In this document: piece after piece, positions 14,461-22,061 of the stretch
How the letters are laid out: the number at the start of each line of letters is the position of its first letter
Position numbering within the stretch: the stretch's first letter is position 1
Source: Bacteroidales bacterium
Lineage (GTDB): Bacteria > Bacteroidota > Bacteroidia > Bacteroidales > Marinilabiliaceae
Direction: 5' to 3'
Length of the DNA: 64,000 nt
NCBI GenBank assembly: GCA_015061285.1
Contig: SUWW01000007.1
Location: 122,007 to 186,006, forward strand
The notes under the pieces: generated by a model
Told to the model about the DNA's origin: nothing
Databases searched by the model: none
Seen by the model: only the letters and a program-made list of their open reading frames with translations
Made by a program: the position numbers and the translations under genes

Positions 14461-17400
14461 AGGCTCACGTAGAACTCTCTAAAGTGAATGCCGATTCGGT
14501 ATTTATCTGCGAAGGTCAGAGCCGTCAGTTGAAGTTCATCGTTACTAATTGGGATGTCGCTAAGAAGCCTCTCCACATTGTTCTGCGCAAAGACGACGAC
14601 CAATCGCAAGAGACTACGTATACTGTCGATAAATCGCCATACGTATTCGATGTTACACCTTCGGTAACTGCAACCTATCGCGTTGTGGCAGTCTATGAAG
14701 ATGACGCCGATTGTGGTCGTGGCACATTCGATAGCGAAGCCGAAACAGTTGAAGTGCGTGTTCGTCCTCGTGCATATATACATGGAGACTATAATGTATG
14801 CTACGGCTCAACTATTACTGCTACTATCGATATTACACCAGAGACAGCGAGCCCGTGGAACTTCGTGATAAGCGATGGTACAACCAACTATACGCAAGAA
14901 AATATCACCGAAACGCCATTTGTGTTCTACTATACACCGCAAATGCCTACAACCACAAGTGCTACGCAAGAGCCTATATCATTGACGGTTACTTCGCTCT
15001 CGGATGCCAATTGCGAGAGTGTAGAGTCCGATCTTACTGGTAAGGCTACTATTGTGGTTAACGATTTGCCTACTGTGTCGATGACTGGCTCACAATCGAT
15101 ATGCGAAGGCGACAGAGCAAAAATCTACTTCGTAGTTGATGGCGGTAAAGCTCCATATACTATCACATATTACTACGATTTGAATGGCGTACAAGTAACA
15201 CAAACGCTGCTCGAGAAACAGCCTGAAACTGTGGACATCGATGGTAATACTGTCAGTGCAATCTCTTCATACGTATCGCCTGAAGTAACTACAGTATATC
15301 ATTTAGGCGGAATGCTCGATGCCAATGGTTGTGCTCCAGCAGTGCTCGATGGCGAAGTGACAATCATCGTTAAGGAGCAACCCGACATACCTACGACTAT
15401 AAAAGGCCCGTATGTGAATGGCGTAGTGAAAGATTTTGTTTGCCAAGGTGCTCACAATGTAGTATTCTCTATCGATGCTGTTAGCAACGCTACATATTAC
15501 GAATGGGAAGTGCCCGAAGGCATGACCATCATAGCAGGTAATGGCTCAACATCAATCGCAGTTGACGTTAGCGAAGAATTCGAACAAGGTATGGTGCTTG
15601 TAAGCTCAGGCAACGATTGTGGTTTGTCGCTTCAGCGAGCTATGCTTGTATCGGCTAATCTGTTGCCTGTGAAGCCAGGCGATATTGTGTCACCCGATGG
15701 CGCTTCGTTCTGCCAAGGTCAAACGCGCATACGTATGTACGTTCCGAGCGTAGCCAATGCTTCTAAGTATGAATGGGATTTGCCAACAGGCTTCTCGATA
15801 ATCTATGGTGAAGGCACCTCGAATATCTTACTTGACGTTAGCGAGACAGTAGCTTCGCTCGAAGGCACAATTCGCGTTCGTGGTACTAATGATTGCGGCG
15901 ATGGTGAATGGTCTGAGCCATTCGATATAGCTATACATCCGCTTCCTAAGTTCACTGCCGGTGTCGATCAACAAGTATGCTCTGAGACGTCGCAACTCGA
16001 TGCTTCAAGCACAGCAATAAATGGCGAAACCTATACATATAATTGGACGCCTGTGTATGGTGGCGTAGTGGTTGATGACCCAACAAGTTTGACTTCTACT
16101 GTTAGCAACCTTACGCAAGGCGACAACGAATTGAAACTCACCGTAACTACTGGTAACGGATGTGTACTTACCGACAATGTAGTGATTCGTAACAACAAAC
16201 TTAGTGTTACGGCTCGCTCGGTGGAAACACTCATCTGCGATGGCGAGACACAACTCTCTGCCACATCGATACCTACGGGCTGCACTGGCTTGTGGTCGGT
16301 AGAAGAGGGCAGAGGTGAGTTCGATAATGCTAATTCGCCTATGGCTACTGTAACTGAATTGCAGAAAGGCAAGTCGAAATTGCGCTGGACTATCACTCAG
16401 AATGGTTGCGACTCTTACGATGAGTTCTACGTAGAAAATACTGAGCCCGACGATCCTGAAATCGTAATCAAGAAGTCGGCTACCGATGATGGCGTAACTA
16501 TTACTTATGATGACTACGCAAATCAGACATATCGCTACGTAGTATGTCCTACGCCAGGCGAGACTTTGGCAAGCATCATCATTGCTGGTAAAGCTGTCGA
16601 TACGTCAATCTATCCTGATCAGACATCAACATGGGAACGCATTTCGGGCGGTAGCAGCATCAAGGCCGATGTACTTACTCAAGAACTTACCGATCTTACC
16701 ATTGGTGATAACATATTCAAATACACCGTAAAGAATGGTTCTTGCTCTAAGACGTTGACTATTAATATATACAACGCTCACTTGAAAGTAACCGCTGGTC
16801 TCGATGATGCAACTTGCGACGAGAGCTATCGCCTCGATGGTTCGCGAGTTCCTACTGGCATGTATGGCCATTGGGAATCGATAAATGGCACCTATGCTAC
16901 ATTTGCCGATGCTACATCGAATGTGACAATTGTAAGCAACATGAGCCGTGGCGAAAACCACTTGCGTTGGATTATCAACCAAGAGGGTTGCGAAAGCTTC
17001 GACGATGTAGTAATTACAAATAATCGTGTCACACAGGCTACTACGCAGGCTGTCATTGTTACGTGCGATGGCGAGACTTCATTTACTGGTAATGCCTACA
17101 ATCCTACATACGAAATAGGTAAATGGACAATACACAAAGGATATGCTAAGATTGACGACTACAATGATCCAACGACGCATGCATCGAACTTCGATCGTGG
17201 CGAGAACGTCTTCACTTGGACAATCTCTTCGCTCGATGGTGGCTGTAGCAGTTCTTCGGATCTCACAGTGCGTAACAACGCCTTCGAGGTTAATGCTGGT
17301 CGCGATACACTTGTCTGCCGCTCGCAAACAATAATTCAAGCTATTTCGCCTCGTCCTGCAAAAGACGAAGGTGGCGAATGGCGTCTTGTGCCTGGTAAAG

Positions 17401-20400
17401 GCTCGGCTACCATTGCTTCGCCTACCTCATACGTAACCGAAGTCGGTGGTTTGCAGAGTGGCGACAACTACTTCATCTGGGAAGTTCAGCAGAATAGCTG
17501 TAAGATGTCCGATACGGTTGTTGTTACATACAATACGCCAATCCTCGATTCTAACGACTTCACCAACGTAGCTTATCAAGGCACCGATGCCACATCGACT
17601 ATCACGCTTAGTGGCGGTTCTACCACTGTTAACATGCAAGCTATAGGTATAAAAGATGCTGTGGCTCCCGACTTCTCTAATGAAAACGGACAAGGTACTT
17701 GGTCGCTCGTTTCGGGTGGTGGCTCTATCAGCGACGAAGATTTGCACAACCCGAATGCTCTCGTATACAACTTGCAAAATGGTACGAGCGTCTTCCGTTG
17801 GACCGTCGAAAAGCAAGGTTGTAAGATTTCTGGTGATGTTAATATCGTTTATGGTGACGTCACACCTCCTAATGCTGGCTATCAAGTCATAAACAACTGT
17901 AGCTCTACATATCAGCTCTCGGCTAATGGACCATTCAATGGCATCGGACAGTGGAGCGTAGTTTATGGTAGCGGCTCGTTCGACGATGCTTCCGATCCTA
18001 AGACTAAGGTTCGTGGCTTGCAGAAAGGTCGCAACGTGCTACAGTGGAAGATTACCTACAATTCGGGCGCTCTCACCGATACTGTAGAAATATGGAATAT
18101 GGCTGTTACCGATGCTCAAGCTGGCTTCGACCGCACAATATGCTCATACGACTACGAGTTGCAAGGTAACTCACCTAAAGAATTGCCTTACACCGTTACC
18201 GATGCTTCTCTTGGCAATAAGAAATATCAAGTTAAGAGTACTCAGTTGTGGGAACTTATTTCGGGTGGTTGTACATACGAAAAGAGCACGAGCAAGTATT
18301 ATTCTAATAAACCAGATACTATCCAAAATGCATACGTAACAGACCTCAAGCAAGGTGTGAATACGTTTGTATACAAGATTTACAATGGTATATGCGAATC
18401 TACCGATACCGTTAAGATTACCAACGATATGGCAGATAAAGCATTTGCTTGTGGTCTCGACAACTCTTGCGACACCATTACTACTTGCGATGGTACGGCT
18501 CGTCTAAGTCCTAACTCACCAAGCTACGGTACTGGTGAATGGCGCGTGGCAAGTGGTGGCTCGGGCAGATTCGTCGGTAACGATGTATACGATCTCGGTC
18601 AGGGCTTCAACTCACTTATTTGGGCTATATCAACCGAAACAGGTGGCGCTTGTAACTCAACCGACACAGTAGTAGTGCTCAACCTTGAACCTACAGTTGC
18701 CGATGCTGGCTCCGATGACGTGCTTAACGTCTGCGGCTCTTCGGCAATACTATCTGCCAACAAGCCTATGTATTTCACCGAAGCTTATTGGGAACTCATC
18801 GAAGGTGGTGGCCAATTTGAAGAGACACATTCTCCTGGCGATGGTATATATGCTTTGGTTGATGGCAAGACTGTTCGTACCGGCACTTGGACTGTCGATA
18901 GCCTTATTGCAGCTGGCTTCACGCAGAAGGTTAATAGTAGTATTGATGGTAGCACCGAACCTACCAATGTCTATTATCGTCTCACTTCAAGAGTGCCTCT
19001 CTATAAGAACGATGGTACGGACAATCAAACACTCAATGTGCAAAATCTTGCCTTCGGTAACAACCGATTCCGTTGGGTGATTATCAACGAAGGCTTGAAT
19101 AAGCGTTGTACGTCTACCGACGAAACTGTACTCAACAACATATTTATCCAAGCCGTTGCTGGTAACGTTTCGCCTCAATGTGCCGACTCTGTCCGACTTA
19201 CCGCCAACAATCCATATCCTGGTGTAGGTCAATGGTCGGTTAAGGCTGGTGATGGCCGAGGTGTGTTCGAAGATCCATACGATCCTCATACTATGGTCCG
19301 TGGCTTAGCTTCGGGTGCTAACACACTTCTTTGGACTGTTAACTACCTCGAATGTCCTTCGGTGGATAGTGTAGTGGTGGTGAACAACAAAGCCACCGAA
19401 GCTCACATCGAAGGCTCTCTACAGCAACTTTGCGACGTTAATGCTACTATCGTTAGAGCAAGCGAGTTGGCAGTCGACGAAACGGGCGCTTGGACCGAAA
19501 CTGGTTATTGGGAAATTGCTGGTGGTGGCGGTAGCATCAAATCGCCTTACTCTCCTTCGACTGAGATTACCGATATCCCATTCAATGTCGATGGTAACCG
19601 CTATCGTTGGGTTGTTACTCGTAAGTATGGCGCATTCACTTGTATATCGATGTCGGAAATTACCGTCGAATACAACAAGATTGAAGCCTTTGCTGGCGAC
19701 GACCAACGTATATGCGACAATAAGACAAAACTTGAGGCTACCACTGCATATCCAGGCACTGGTACTTGGTCTGTATTGGGTGCGTCGAGTGCTGGTACAT
19801 TTGCCGACATCAACGAGTCGACAACTACAATCTCAGACCTCGGCTTTGGCGATAACATACTACAGTGGAAGACCTCTTATAAGGGCTGCACATCTACTGA
19901 TGATGTTATAATAACCAACGGATCTCCAAGCTTGCCGTATGCTGGTAGCTTGCAAGAGACTTGCGAAGACCAAGTTACTCTCGATGCTCGTCGACCTGAA
20001 ATAGGACATGGCGTCTGGTCTACTATTGCTGGTTCGGCAAACTGGTCCGACAATGAGAATGATACTAATAGCCGATACATACCTAATCCGACTATTACTA
20101 TCAATAAGGGTGATAATACCTTCCGCTGGACAGTATACAACTCTACTGAGTATCTGCAAGGCTACGATGCCGATGGCAATCCATCGTACGATGTTCTCAC
20201 TTGTGAGCTCCACGACGATGTAACCATACGTAATATGAATCCGAGCGATGCCATAGCTGGTGCCGACTATCCTATCTGTTCTACAGAATATACACTTAAG
20301 GCTGTTGAACCTACTTATGGTACTGGCTTGTGGACTATCGATATTGGTAGTGGTAGCATCGAAAATGCTAAGTCGGCCGAGACTAAGGTTACAAATCTTG

Positions 20401-22052
20401 GCTATGGTCCTAACATATTCATTTGGACAACTTCGGTGGAAGGTCGTTGTGCGAAAGAATCTCGTGTGACAATCTCGAACTTCTCACCAACGGTTGCTGA
20501 TGCTGGTCCAGATATCGATGATTGCAGCCCATGTCAAGTGCTCGATGCTAACGTGCCTGCTATAGGTAGCGGTTTGTGGACTGTAATATCTGGTTCGGTC
20601 AACGATGAGTATGGCAATCCAGCCTTCGACAATGCTGCCGATCCGAAGACTAAGGTTTGCAACTTGGTATTTGGTGAGAACAAATTCCTTTGGGTAATTA
20701 CCAACTTAGCTACATACAATGGTGAAACCTATCGCTGTCAGAGTGTCGATACGGTGAGCATCTGGAATCTTATCCCAGATCAAGCCAATGCCAACGACGA
20801 CCAAGTGCGTTGCCATAACTATACGCAGCTAAATGGTAACATACCAAGTGTAGGCGAAGGTACATGGAAATGCTTGCAAGGCTTTGGCAAAATTGCCGAT
20901 AAGCATAATGCCAAAACCACTGTGACGGACCTCAACTATGGTGAAAACATCTTCCGTTGGACAATTACATACGGATCTTGCACCACCGAGGACGATATGG
21001 TTGTCATTAGTCAGGAGGCTGAACCTTATGCTGGCGAAAATGATATTACTTATGAAGATTCATACTACCTCAACGCTGGCAATCCTGGACGTCTGAGTGG
21101 CTATTGGACTGCGCTTGGTACTTCGCAATACGTCGAGTTTGAGGATTCTACGAATTATCATACCAAAGTCTCTGGTTTGTCGCCTGGCATAAACACCTTC
21201 CGCTGGACCATTAAGACCGATGATTGTATGGTATACGATGAAGTATCTATTACCTACAAAGTTGTGCCTAACGCAGGCTTCAGTGTCGATCAGGATGCTG
21301 GATGTTATCCGCTTGTTGTACGCTTTACCGATGAGACAACCAACGGCAAGCAATACAATTGGAACTTTGGTGATGGTGAAACCTCTACGTTGCGCAATCC
21401 AACGCATACCTACAACACTCCAGGTTCATATCGTGTGACGCTCACCGTTCCTGGTCCTGATAACAAAGAGTCGTCGTACTCTATGTATATCACCGTATAC
21501 GATCATCCGACGGCAAGTTTCGATGCTGCACCAAAACTTGTATATATCCCCGATGATGTGGTACACTTTGTGAATAGAAGTCTCAATGGTGCTCAGTTCT
21601 ATTGGGAATTTGGCGATGGAGGTACTTCCGAAGAGAAGAATCCTACGTACAAATATCAGCAAGAGGGCTTGTACACCGTAACCCTTACTGTGACAAGTGA
21701 AAACGGCTGTGCTGCCGACACTACAAAGGAAAACTTCATTGAAGCACGTCAAGGTGGCTTCATAGTATTCCCGAATACATTCGCTCCGCGCGATGATGTG
21801 TCGACAACTAATAGTATATTCGGCGTCAATTCTACGTTCCGCCCTGTATGTAAAGATGTCGTTAGCTTCCACATGCAAATCTTCAATCGTTGGGGTCAGT
21901 TGATATTCGAAACCGATGATATTAATGTCGGTTGGGATGGCAGATTCAATGGCGATTTGGCTCCTGAAGGTATGTATGTATACACAGCAAAAGGACGTTT
22001 TGTAAGTGGTAAAGAATATAGCAAGGCAGGTCAGGTGCTTGTAATTAAGTAG
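1..22052 (+). CDS. Giant SprB-like surface adhesin with type B T9SS sorting domain (5' partial)
   Basis: The reading frame is open from the left edge (first full codon at base 3) to a stop at 22052, giving 7,349 residues without the N-terminus. Residues 1 to about 4,820 are tandem SprB-type repeats of about 80-110 residues, each starting with a V-x-C-(F/Y)-G-like motif and ending in a V-T-D-x-N-G-C-like motif; I count about 47 end motifs. About 4,820-5,310 are divergent Ig/PKD-like segments. About 5,317-7,088 are about 17 repeats of a different, Trp-rich kind. Two PKD domains follow (F-G-D-G motifs), and the last 100 residues match the CHU_C/gliding-motility C-terminal domain (NRWG, GWDG, PEG.Y.Y motifs), a type B sorting signal. 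In Flavobacterium such proteins are exported by T9SS, displayed on the surface and act as motility or attachment adhesins. The PorP/SprF gene directly downstream fits this. Whether the cell glides cannot be told from here. Confidence 0.93.
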   Translation, partial: YVSSNSTCTGNNTGTITVTTTGGSGEYLYAWADLVGFDANGNPIEPTDGQFTALNARSNLAKGTYYVRIKDNVARDMDGTGVKTNCTYPLLNSTATNHQNGWLKIEIGDNYPFSVKGVSTDVTCYEAQNGTISLAVQGGSGSYIYTWSGSGDGLNKANSVYNQTGLASGNYQVTVTDRYYGCSMSEEYTITGPTEPLTVTSSVENVHCFGDNDGSVTFSVSGGTPFDNGTKLYRYRQQGKDATDVRNELSSGDKIEGLEAGNYIFYIYDANDCVVPIEVTIGTPDRITFSYDVVDVTIDDPYNGKISIGDVTGGTQPYTLEWSSFNIQQDATTKKYSAVSSQPFVADDQYNDQYMVSPLPKGTYYVRVKDVNGCYSSEDGTPIIINDNGALSVAIRADSVRCFGDATGAINIMINNGKRPFNIYIDDVLVKEDYPGTTMLILDGYAVGDYKVRIEDKDGGAYEQDIKVEYADGANVALNLTLSTDNVPLCYGAKDGVVNYEVVGGRTQKALVVGNTVDHYKSVTLSPGAKRYSDENAISQSSFTDLYAGTYIVTVTDYNNCQVSSEITIDEYPEITIESPVKSDVSCYNAKDGSFSAAIYGGDGDYKYYWQKFANSQYEDFTLSTGNVPSSTNPSVASSKQNSVSIEGLEGGLYKLVVKDNKGCEKSVTFEILEPTRLYYTVQHENVRSCDAGVATGSITMQITGGTPSYQVILDGGAPVTTTGYYRFSGLIAGTHYITMSDANGCATFYSVADGSELPLAQNATAGQASQPPIEVVISKYEEIVISDLEYVMNDGNDKLGYAKFNVSGGTPNSLGEYRINLSLASDDVDGFGARNVSLNSSATNVSNQNLVYGKYSYVWNDASKQFEVEFTDLEAGAYTISALDMVTNEATCSTNSSFELNKLAITYATTNPYCSGIKNGAISVNVTGAVGVVKYGWEVSDGNGGWTPISYQTTSTLVGREAGKYRVTIYDGAKDDETTGDTDGNHKIGILIQEFELVDDRQYNINEDITDVTCYGDNNGSISVVVEGEQADKELTYIWTGVSGFASSSKNITDLVAGYYYLQVVDEDGCSVSKSLQVKQPSQISYSLRVVAGSVDCENNVRRFEFEAEPTGGEPYNNGSNYRYNITGPFNGMQLGDYTDLANQDFTRAGTYTMHVMDANGCEAEQTFEVPDAITLISIPPIIGNVSCNGGSDGYISLDVSGVVNPTFQWYTADPSGMTDAQLSAIEVKNNNTSKSSSLENVPAGTYWVVIGRNDASGQTCTKTFGGAGDGFVVTEPDKMMFTATAFDESGCSDDATGKIAVNVVNGTAPYTIMLYGSSSAAVSATSKTGDYTFTELLGSSDASGYLYQVQVADANGCLAVTQADNSKYIQQCAIRKPAALKIENVETGVTLGQNDNGGYITFEISGGVMQTTNGAEYYSYRVSLTATSFANIFTITTDASGNITKVEPTTSATYNGKTITISNLSAGSYDMTVLDVNSLPNNCTTTEQVVVSQLQLIADYTNPSCSSLDNGTINVDVTGALGSDDVEYTWFYNANKFTTLDSDANHPGAMKSRSTLATTDASYEDFYAASKMYLSGVVGSYLKEGYYTILATDKSGSTIIAQAVKQIHLTYQKRLSIIPSIVPEQCAGAEDGSISVTVLNNGAPSYDAYTYKWSGADKEISGTAKVSNLAPGEYFLTITDGEGCSFTSDGLIVDAATELNFRLDGDMAAVNCGVTGKYNRIIRILDANGNEPQYRNTSASVDYASSTEYLSPLGGTGPYRFSWSGSSPVTKISAGYKYVDANNNLIEVNGENVAMDNDGSVSVKLSTGEVVKLHEGDVWCLSKGGTYNVTMTDANGCKLTQSVTIPVEIETEKVIYTPVNCFGGYYVYGKEVPVKNASGNTISSEAELATVLTDLGIENNRVTYNPTLGYYIYKKDLAVTDSHGKVVTNETDLATVLSPAGLSLANKDVIYMPGSIDGGLEVVLVEGIETFSYSWHNNKVNANGEDEIDRFEDDGVTPKEALSTKSSVSGLSAGKYWVHVTAGSCEKDLGPYEITQSTAPLQLVATPTNITSCVNSQTGRIAVNVTGGTPPYKIYFIDGADNGTYESYNGYFLFTGLKAAQGLYRLQVTDANDCSFPEAGFVEVDVLQPGALSISLDRYQMNTVSGKAEVDFHITGGVEKTDNNGKYYRYYQVVLTGEGTASYKSDVVMSYVDAHNADGSAVEPTEDTAGQTNWIKWDDLEPGKYTLTVSDYNSDGYCSISREFEIVDLNVETVEKINPSCTSNAVDGKIAIAATGNTGTLSYEWYYSKDDADNMSYVAAYDGRLTLTNLPIGYYKVRVSDAGTDTEGGKVAYFVGTDGKKHYFNLDNAVVDAVNDKVTAFYYMDGANKVYVSNSDLSITTNNGLITQIKYIPDNSKNIESEQQDIVYKNYKEVTYRLDNSQNIELNVDQWTVKHQSCYGDVYDGAISPVVVAMDDSNLTYSWSGPAGFTSNEMNITGLKYGTYYLTVTDDRGCSAREGVVVEQATQIQFELQLAGDPCDVDNRVIKVVHKDANGNYVPGVAGGATTQLIKYTFDWSGEVTPTWVETENGNDVYEARNITAGGVYTVYVRDANMCSVSLSTDELHSAVTTEANVQNVTCYNGHNGRIEPTISGGMGNFEYHWYYSADDSYTLDDLKNAIASDVNPSSINTGHELMARNATNQVTTRVASELSAGTYYLIITDWETADFSSAVNSCKHNYYFSWKVTQPTELKAVAHDDNQPIYTTCYGYSDATITVDVTGGKAPYSYEWNIGSTTITTTEPKLSNLASGTYFVVVTDANGCSAQDYAVVNDAAPLDFYLEATQVDCNGKNGELRLKWNDPNQDPANDESVSVSWSGKSIATDKSSSLLKGHPEILEQTGLASGVYTVRVTRGNNCAVVNTFEFDYPMLFTDSTVTNNRCSGSQTGMITVEVAGGSGVYEYEWEAYTDASMTEKLENSGINNKNGPYQAGLMAGYYVVRVYDKTRTNASTGYNDANSAYNEHCYITKGFTVKNTTHLTVIATDGIESCAGALDGQIIVSVTGGSGNYEYKWYGDGDGITDDTQQNQHTLGVGHYQVVVTDVNNNCTASQSAQVEGSQTMLEAEATAINNIDCYNEASGSITIKGTGGTPFVDASGNKYYKFVWQHEDLPYEDGLQNTIDNLAAGKYHVTVKDYYGCAVPLDIELTQKDEILASHTITDIVKSGESTGAIRITGISGGTYPYHIKWYKGAVADNTSAGEDDATYVDGLSAGLYTYVITDKNGCSKEFTATVSDDGALMVKFDKRLDVLCYGESTGRIEVSIYNGVKPFSISVNGIVKTDNYDGGIYVMRNLAAGFYTIIVTDSNGASFQESIEIVEPEHPLSFSVDNYNVQCYNSNNATARVIVSGGTPFIEAGTNKPYYHVQRNVQSPENAIDSISTGIYYHDFTNLRIGNYRFSVTDANGCYLSEYLTLTEHEEITLTKSSTTDVLCNGDATGAIDVTIAGATNAKYEWYYEEETTPMVDDNNAPLNTNKLTNLKAGRYSLVVTDTGQTNNCKSDVFQFVINEPTKFTVSAVGYDITTCNGDDSGEIALTLGGGVKPYTITIARGTETLETRTLSVNTTTFENLIAGTYYINANDANGCNVSEIQKVIYEPTLLEVVDVDTYIGCAEADGTLSFTIKGGNEKNNATNYSLALIGPNRESTWNATAIGTKGADGTYSITIDANNAPTGAKLSNLPEGDYVLTVKDANSTDLNLCAIRQSFRLQNMHIILENSSNPTCAGINDGAINISVKGNVNDVTYLWQRKADDGSWEDLPVGKNKQNATALEAGVYKVTVTDPQRDGTNDCSIEREFELTYENVLTVSASTKAEQCYGANDGAINNVVVTGVVDLSKLSYSWQGSGFSSTIEEISNLAPGAYLLTVTDGTTGCKVSREFTIDAAATPVEMQLTDTPVECDYKHTITVDVKGGAGGYRYFASGNSSSMSLAKQATATANWAETRNLTADKGGVYKFTVYDVNNCMVVDSIQLNTRLTVSGEVTNIKCYGLEMGAISLTVSGGSGSYTYAWTGPDNFTASVSNISGVSAGEYTVVVTDVNDKDASGASCSVTKTFTITQPSALVIETPGGITDVTCNGTKDGKVAITVSGGQAPYAYLWSTGETSSSISGLNGGSYSVTVTDNYGCKATEVFKVKEPSAIDFDIVLVSDVTCTGDGGELKIDNLVGGFGFEENNAKYKIVWSGENVANIADDKMSAANLTSKNNGVYTVTITDDSDGHNSCSLTKEYQFSKPLTASVVSVKDETCEGQVDGSITIKVDGGSGNYKYEWTTTDGAGHNPSIQNQDGLRAGTYNVKITDQVQTAAGDVCYVELNNIQVKREHTIVVTPFITDVKCAGENSGAIKLNLSGGSGKYSLTWTGTCSSLERNQTAEIPTGSAYTEVAQENLTKGQYSVTITDEDFGCEVTKTYYVDGAEYELEITGIDVVDVLPCKGDYTGSITVHVNGGIAPYTYSWSGEGVNFPNDSVITDLKAGKYQVNVTDYKGCMASSNNIEVTEPAVKLAVDVIDIVNVSAQGGSNGEILVRATGGVGSYTYDWYKLDDNNEWQTITQDGVSHINKLYAGDYKIVVTDEYSCSVTKENIHVSEPNEPLKVKTTKVDVQPCKGDANGIIDIDVYGGTLPYTIWCYDASGRVVSEISGAGSLNVSGLAAGSYTIKVMDANRVRDFIDMNTTSTTPVSETIVTITEPEKLILKKNWDSGMVTNVACYGAETGSFTLNVEGGVKNNDAYYISITGPEGYSSVDNSMNGEKTYSNLKAGVYNIAVIDDSDKDGHYNSTTDCWLTDTIEIHQPEAHVELSKVNADSVFICEGQSRQLKFIVTNWDVAKKPLHIVLRKDDDQSQETTYTVDKSPYVFDVTPSVTATYRVVAVYEDDADCGRGTFDSEAETVEVRVRPRAYIHGDYNVCYGSTITATIDITPETASPWNFVISDGTTNYTQENITETPFVFYYTPQMPTTTSATQEPISLTVTSLSDANCESVESDLTGKATIVVNDLPTVSMTGSQSICEGDRAKIYFVVDGGKAPYTITYYYDLNGVQVTQTLLEKQPETVDIDGNTVSAISSYVSPEVTTVYHLGGMLDANGCAPAVLDGEVTIIVKEQPDIPTTIKGPYVNGVVKDFVCQGAHNVVFSIDAVSNATYYEWEVPEGMTIIAGNGSTSIAVDVSEEFEQGMVLVSSGNDCGLSLQRAMLVSANLLPVKPGDIVSPDGASFCQGQTRIRMYVPSVANASKYEWDLPTGFSIIYGEGTSNILLDVSETVASLEGTIRVRGTNDCGDGEWSEPFDIAIHPLPKFTAGVDQQVCSETSQLDASSTAINGETYTYNWTPVYGGVVVDDPTSLTSTVSNLTQGDNELKLTVTTGNGCVLTDNVVIRNNKLSVTARSVETLICDGETQLSATSIPTGCTGLWSVEEGRGEFDNANSPMATVTELQKGKSKLRWTITQNGCDSYDEFYVENTEPDDPEIVIKKSATDDGVTITYDDYANQTYRYVVCPTPGETLASIIIAGKAVDTSIYPDQTSTWERISGGSSIKADVLTQELTDLTIGDNIFKYTVKNGSCSKTLTINIYNAHLKVTAGLDDATCDESYRLDGSRVPTGMYGHWESINGTYATFADATSNVTIVSNMSRGENHLRWIINQEGCESFDDVVITNNRVTQATTQAVIVTCDGETSFTGNAYNPTYEIGKWTIHKGYAKIDDYNDPTTHASNFDRGENVFTWTISSLDGGCSSSSDLTVRNNAFEVNAGRDTLVCRSQTIIQAISPRPAKDEGGEWRLVPGKGSATIASPTSYVTEVGGLQSGDNYFIWEVQQNSCKMSDTVVVTYNTPILDSNDFTNVAYQGTDATSTITLSGGSTTVNMQAIGIKDAVAPDFSNENGQGTWSLVSGGGSISDEDLHNPNALVYNLQNGTSVFRWTVEKQGCKISGDVNIVYGDVTPPNAGYQVINNCSSTYQLSANGPFNGIGQWSVVYGSGSFDDASDPKTKVRGLQKGRNVLQWKITYNSGALTDTVEIWNMAVTDAQAGFDRTICSYDYELQGNSPKELPYTVTDASLGNKKYQVKSTQLWELISGGCTYEKSTSKYYSNKPDTIQNAYVTDLKQGVNTFVYKIYNGICESTDTVKITNDMADKAFACGLDNSCDTITTCDGTARLSPNSPSYGTGEWRVASGGSGRFVGNDVYDLGQGFNSLIWAISTETGGACNSTDTVVVLNLEPTVADAGSDDVLNVCGSSAILSANKPMYFTEAYWELIEGGGQFEETHSPGDGIYALVDGKTVRTGTWTVDSLIAAGFTQKVNSSIDGSTEPTNVYYRLTSRVPLYKNDGTDNQTLNVQNLAFGNNRFRWVIINEGLNKRCTSTDETVLNNIFIQAVAGNVSPQCADSVRLTANNPYPGVGQWSVKAGDGRGVFEDPYDPHTMVRGLASGANTLLWTVNYLECPSVDSVVVVNNKATEAHIEGSLQQLCDVNATIVRASELAVDETGAWTETGYWEIAGGGGSIKSPYSPSTEITDIPFNVDGNRYRWVVTRKYGAFTCISMSEITVEYNKIEAFAGDDQRICDNKTKLEATTAYPGTGTWSVLGASSAGTFADINESTTTISDLGFGDNILQWKTSYKGCTSTDDVIITNGSPSLPYAGSLQETCEDQVTLDARRPEIGHGVWSTIAGSANWSDNENDTNSRYIPNPTITINKGDNTFRWTVYNSTEYLQGYDADGNPSYDVLTCELHDDVTIRNMNPSDAIAGADYPICSTEYTLKAVEPTYGTGLWTIDIGSGSIENAKSAETKVTNLGYGPNIFIWTTSVEGRCAKESRVTISNFSPTVADAGPDIDDCSPCQVLDANVPAIGSGLWTVISGSVNDEYGNPAFDNAADPKTKVCNLVFGENKFLWVITNLATYNGETYRCQSVDTVSIWNLIPDQANANDDQVRCHNYTQLNGNIPSVGEGTWKCLQGFGKIADKHNAKTTVTDLNYGENIFRWTITYGSCTTEDDMVVISQEAEPYAGENDITYEDSYYLNAGNPGRLSGYWTALGTSQYVEFEDSTNYHTKVSGLSPGINTFRWTIKTDDCMVYDEVSITYKVVPNAGFSVDQDAGCYPLVVRFTDETTNGKQYNWNFGDGETSTLRNPTHTYNTPGSYRVTLTVPGPDNKESSYSMYITVYDHPTASFDAAPKLVYIPDDVVHFVNRSLNGAQFYWEFGDGGTSEEKNPTYKYQQEGLYTVTLTVTSENGCAADTTKENFIEARQGGFIVFPNTFAPRDDVSTTNSIFGVNSTFRPVCKDVVSFHMQIFNRWGQLIFETDDINVGWDGRFNGDLAPEGMYVYTAKGRFVSGKEYSKAGQVLVIK
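15950..21265 (+). repeat. Second tandem protein repeat, about 17 Trp-rich units
   Basis: Units of about 70-110 residues share a fixed order of short motifs: AG.D...C, then L.A..P..G.G.W, then a T.V..L..G.N.F.W segment, then C.S.D.V.I.N. They differ clearly from the SprB-type units before them, which lack the paired Trp. Spacing, the two Cys per unit and the N-terminal 'AG.D' signature suggest Ig-like folds. Similar repeats occur in other Bacteroidota proteins ending in CHU_C domains; I cannot give a certain domain name. Confidence 0.75.
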
Positions 22053-22061
22053 TGTAAGACA

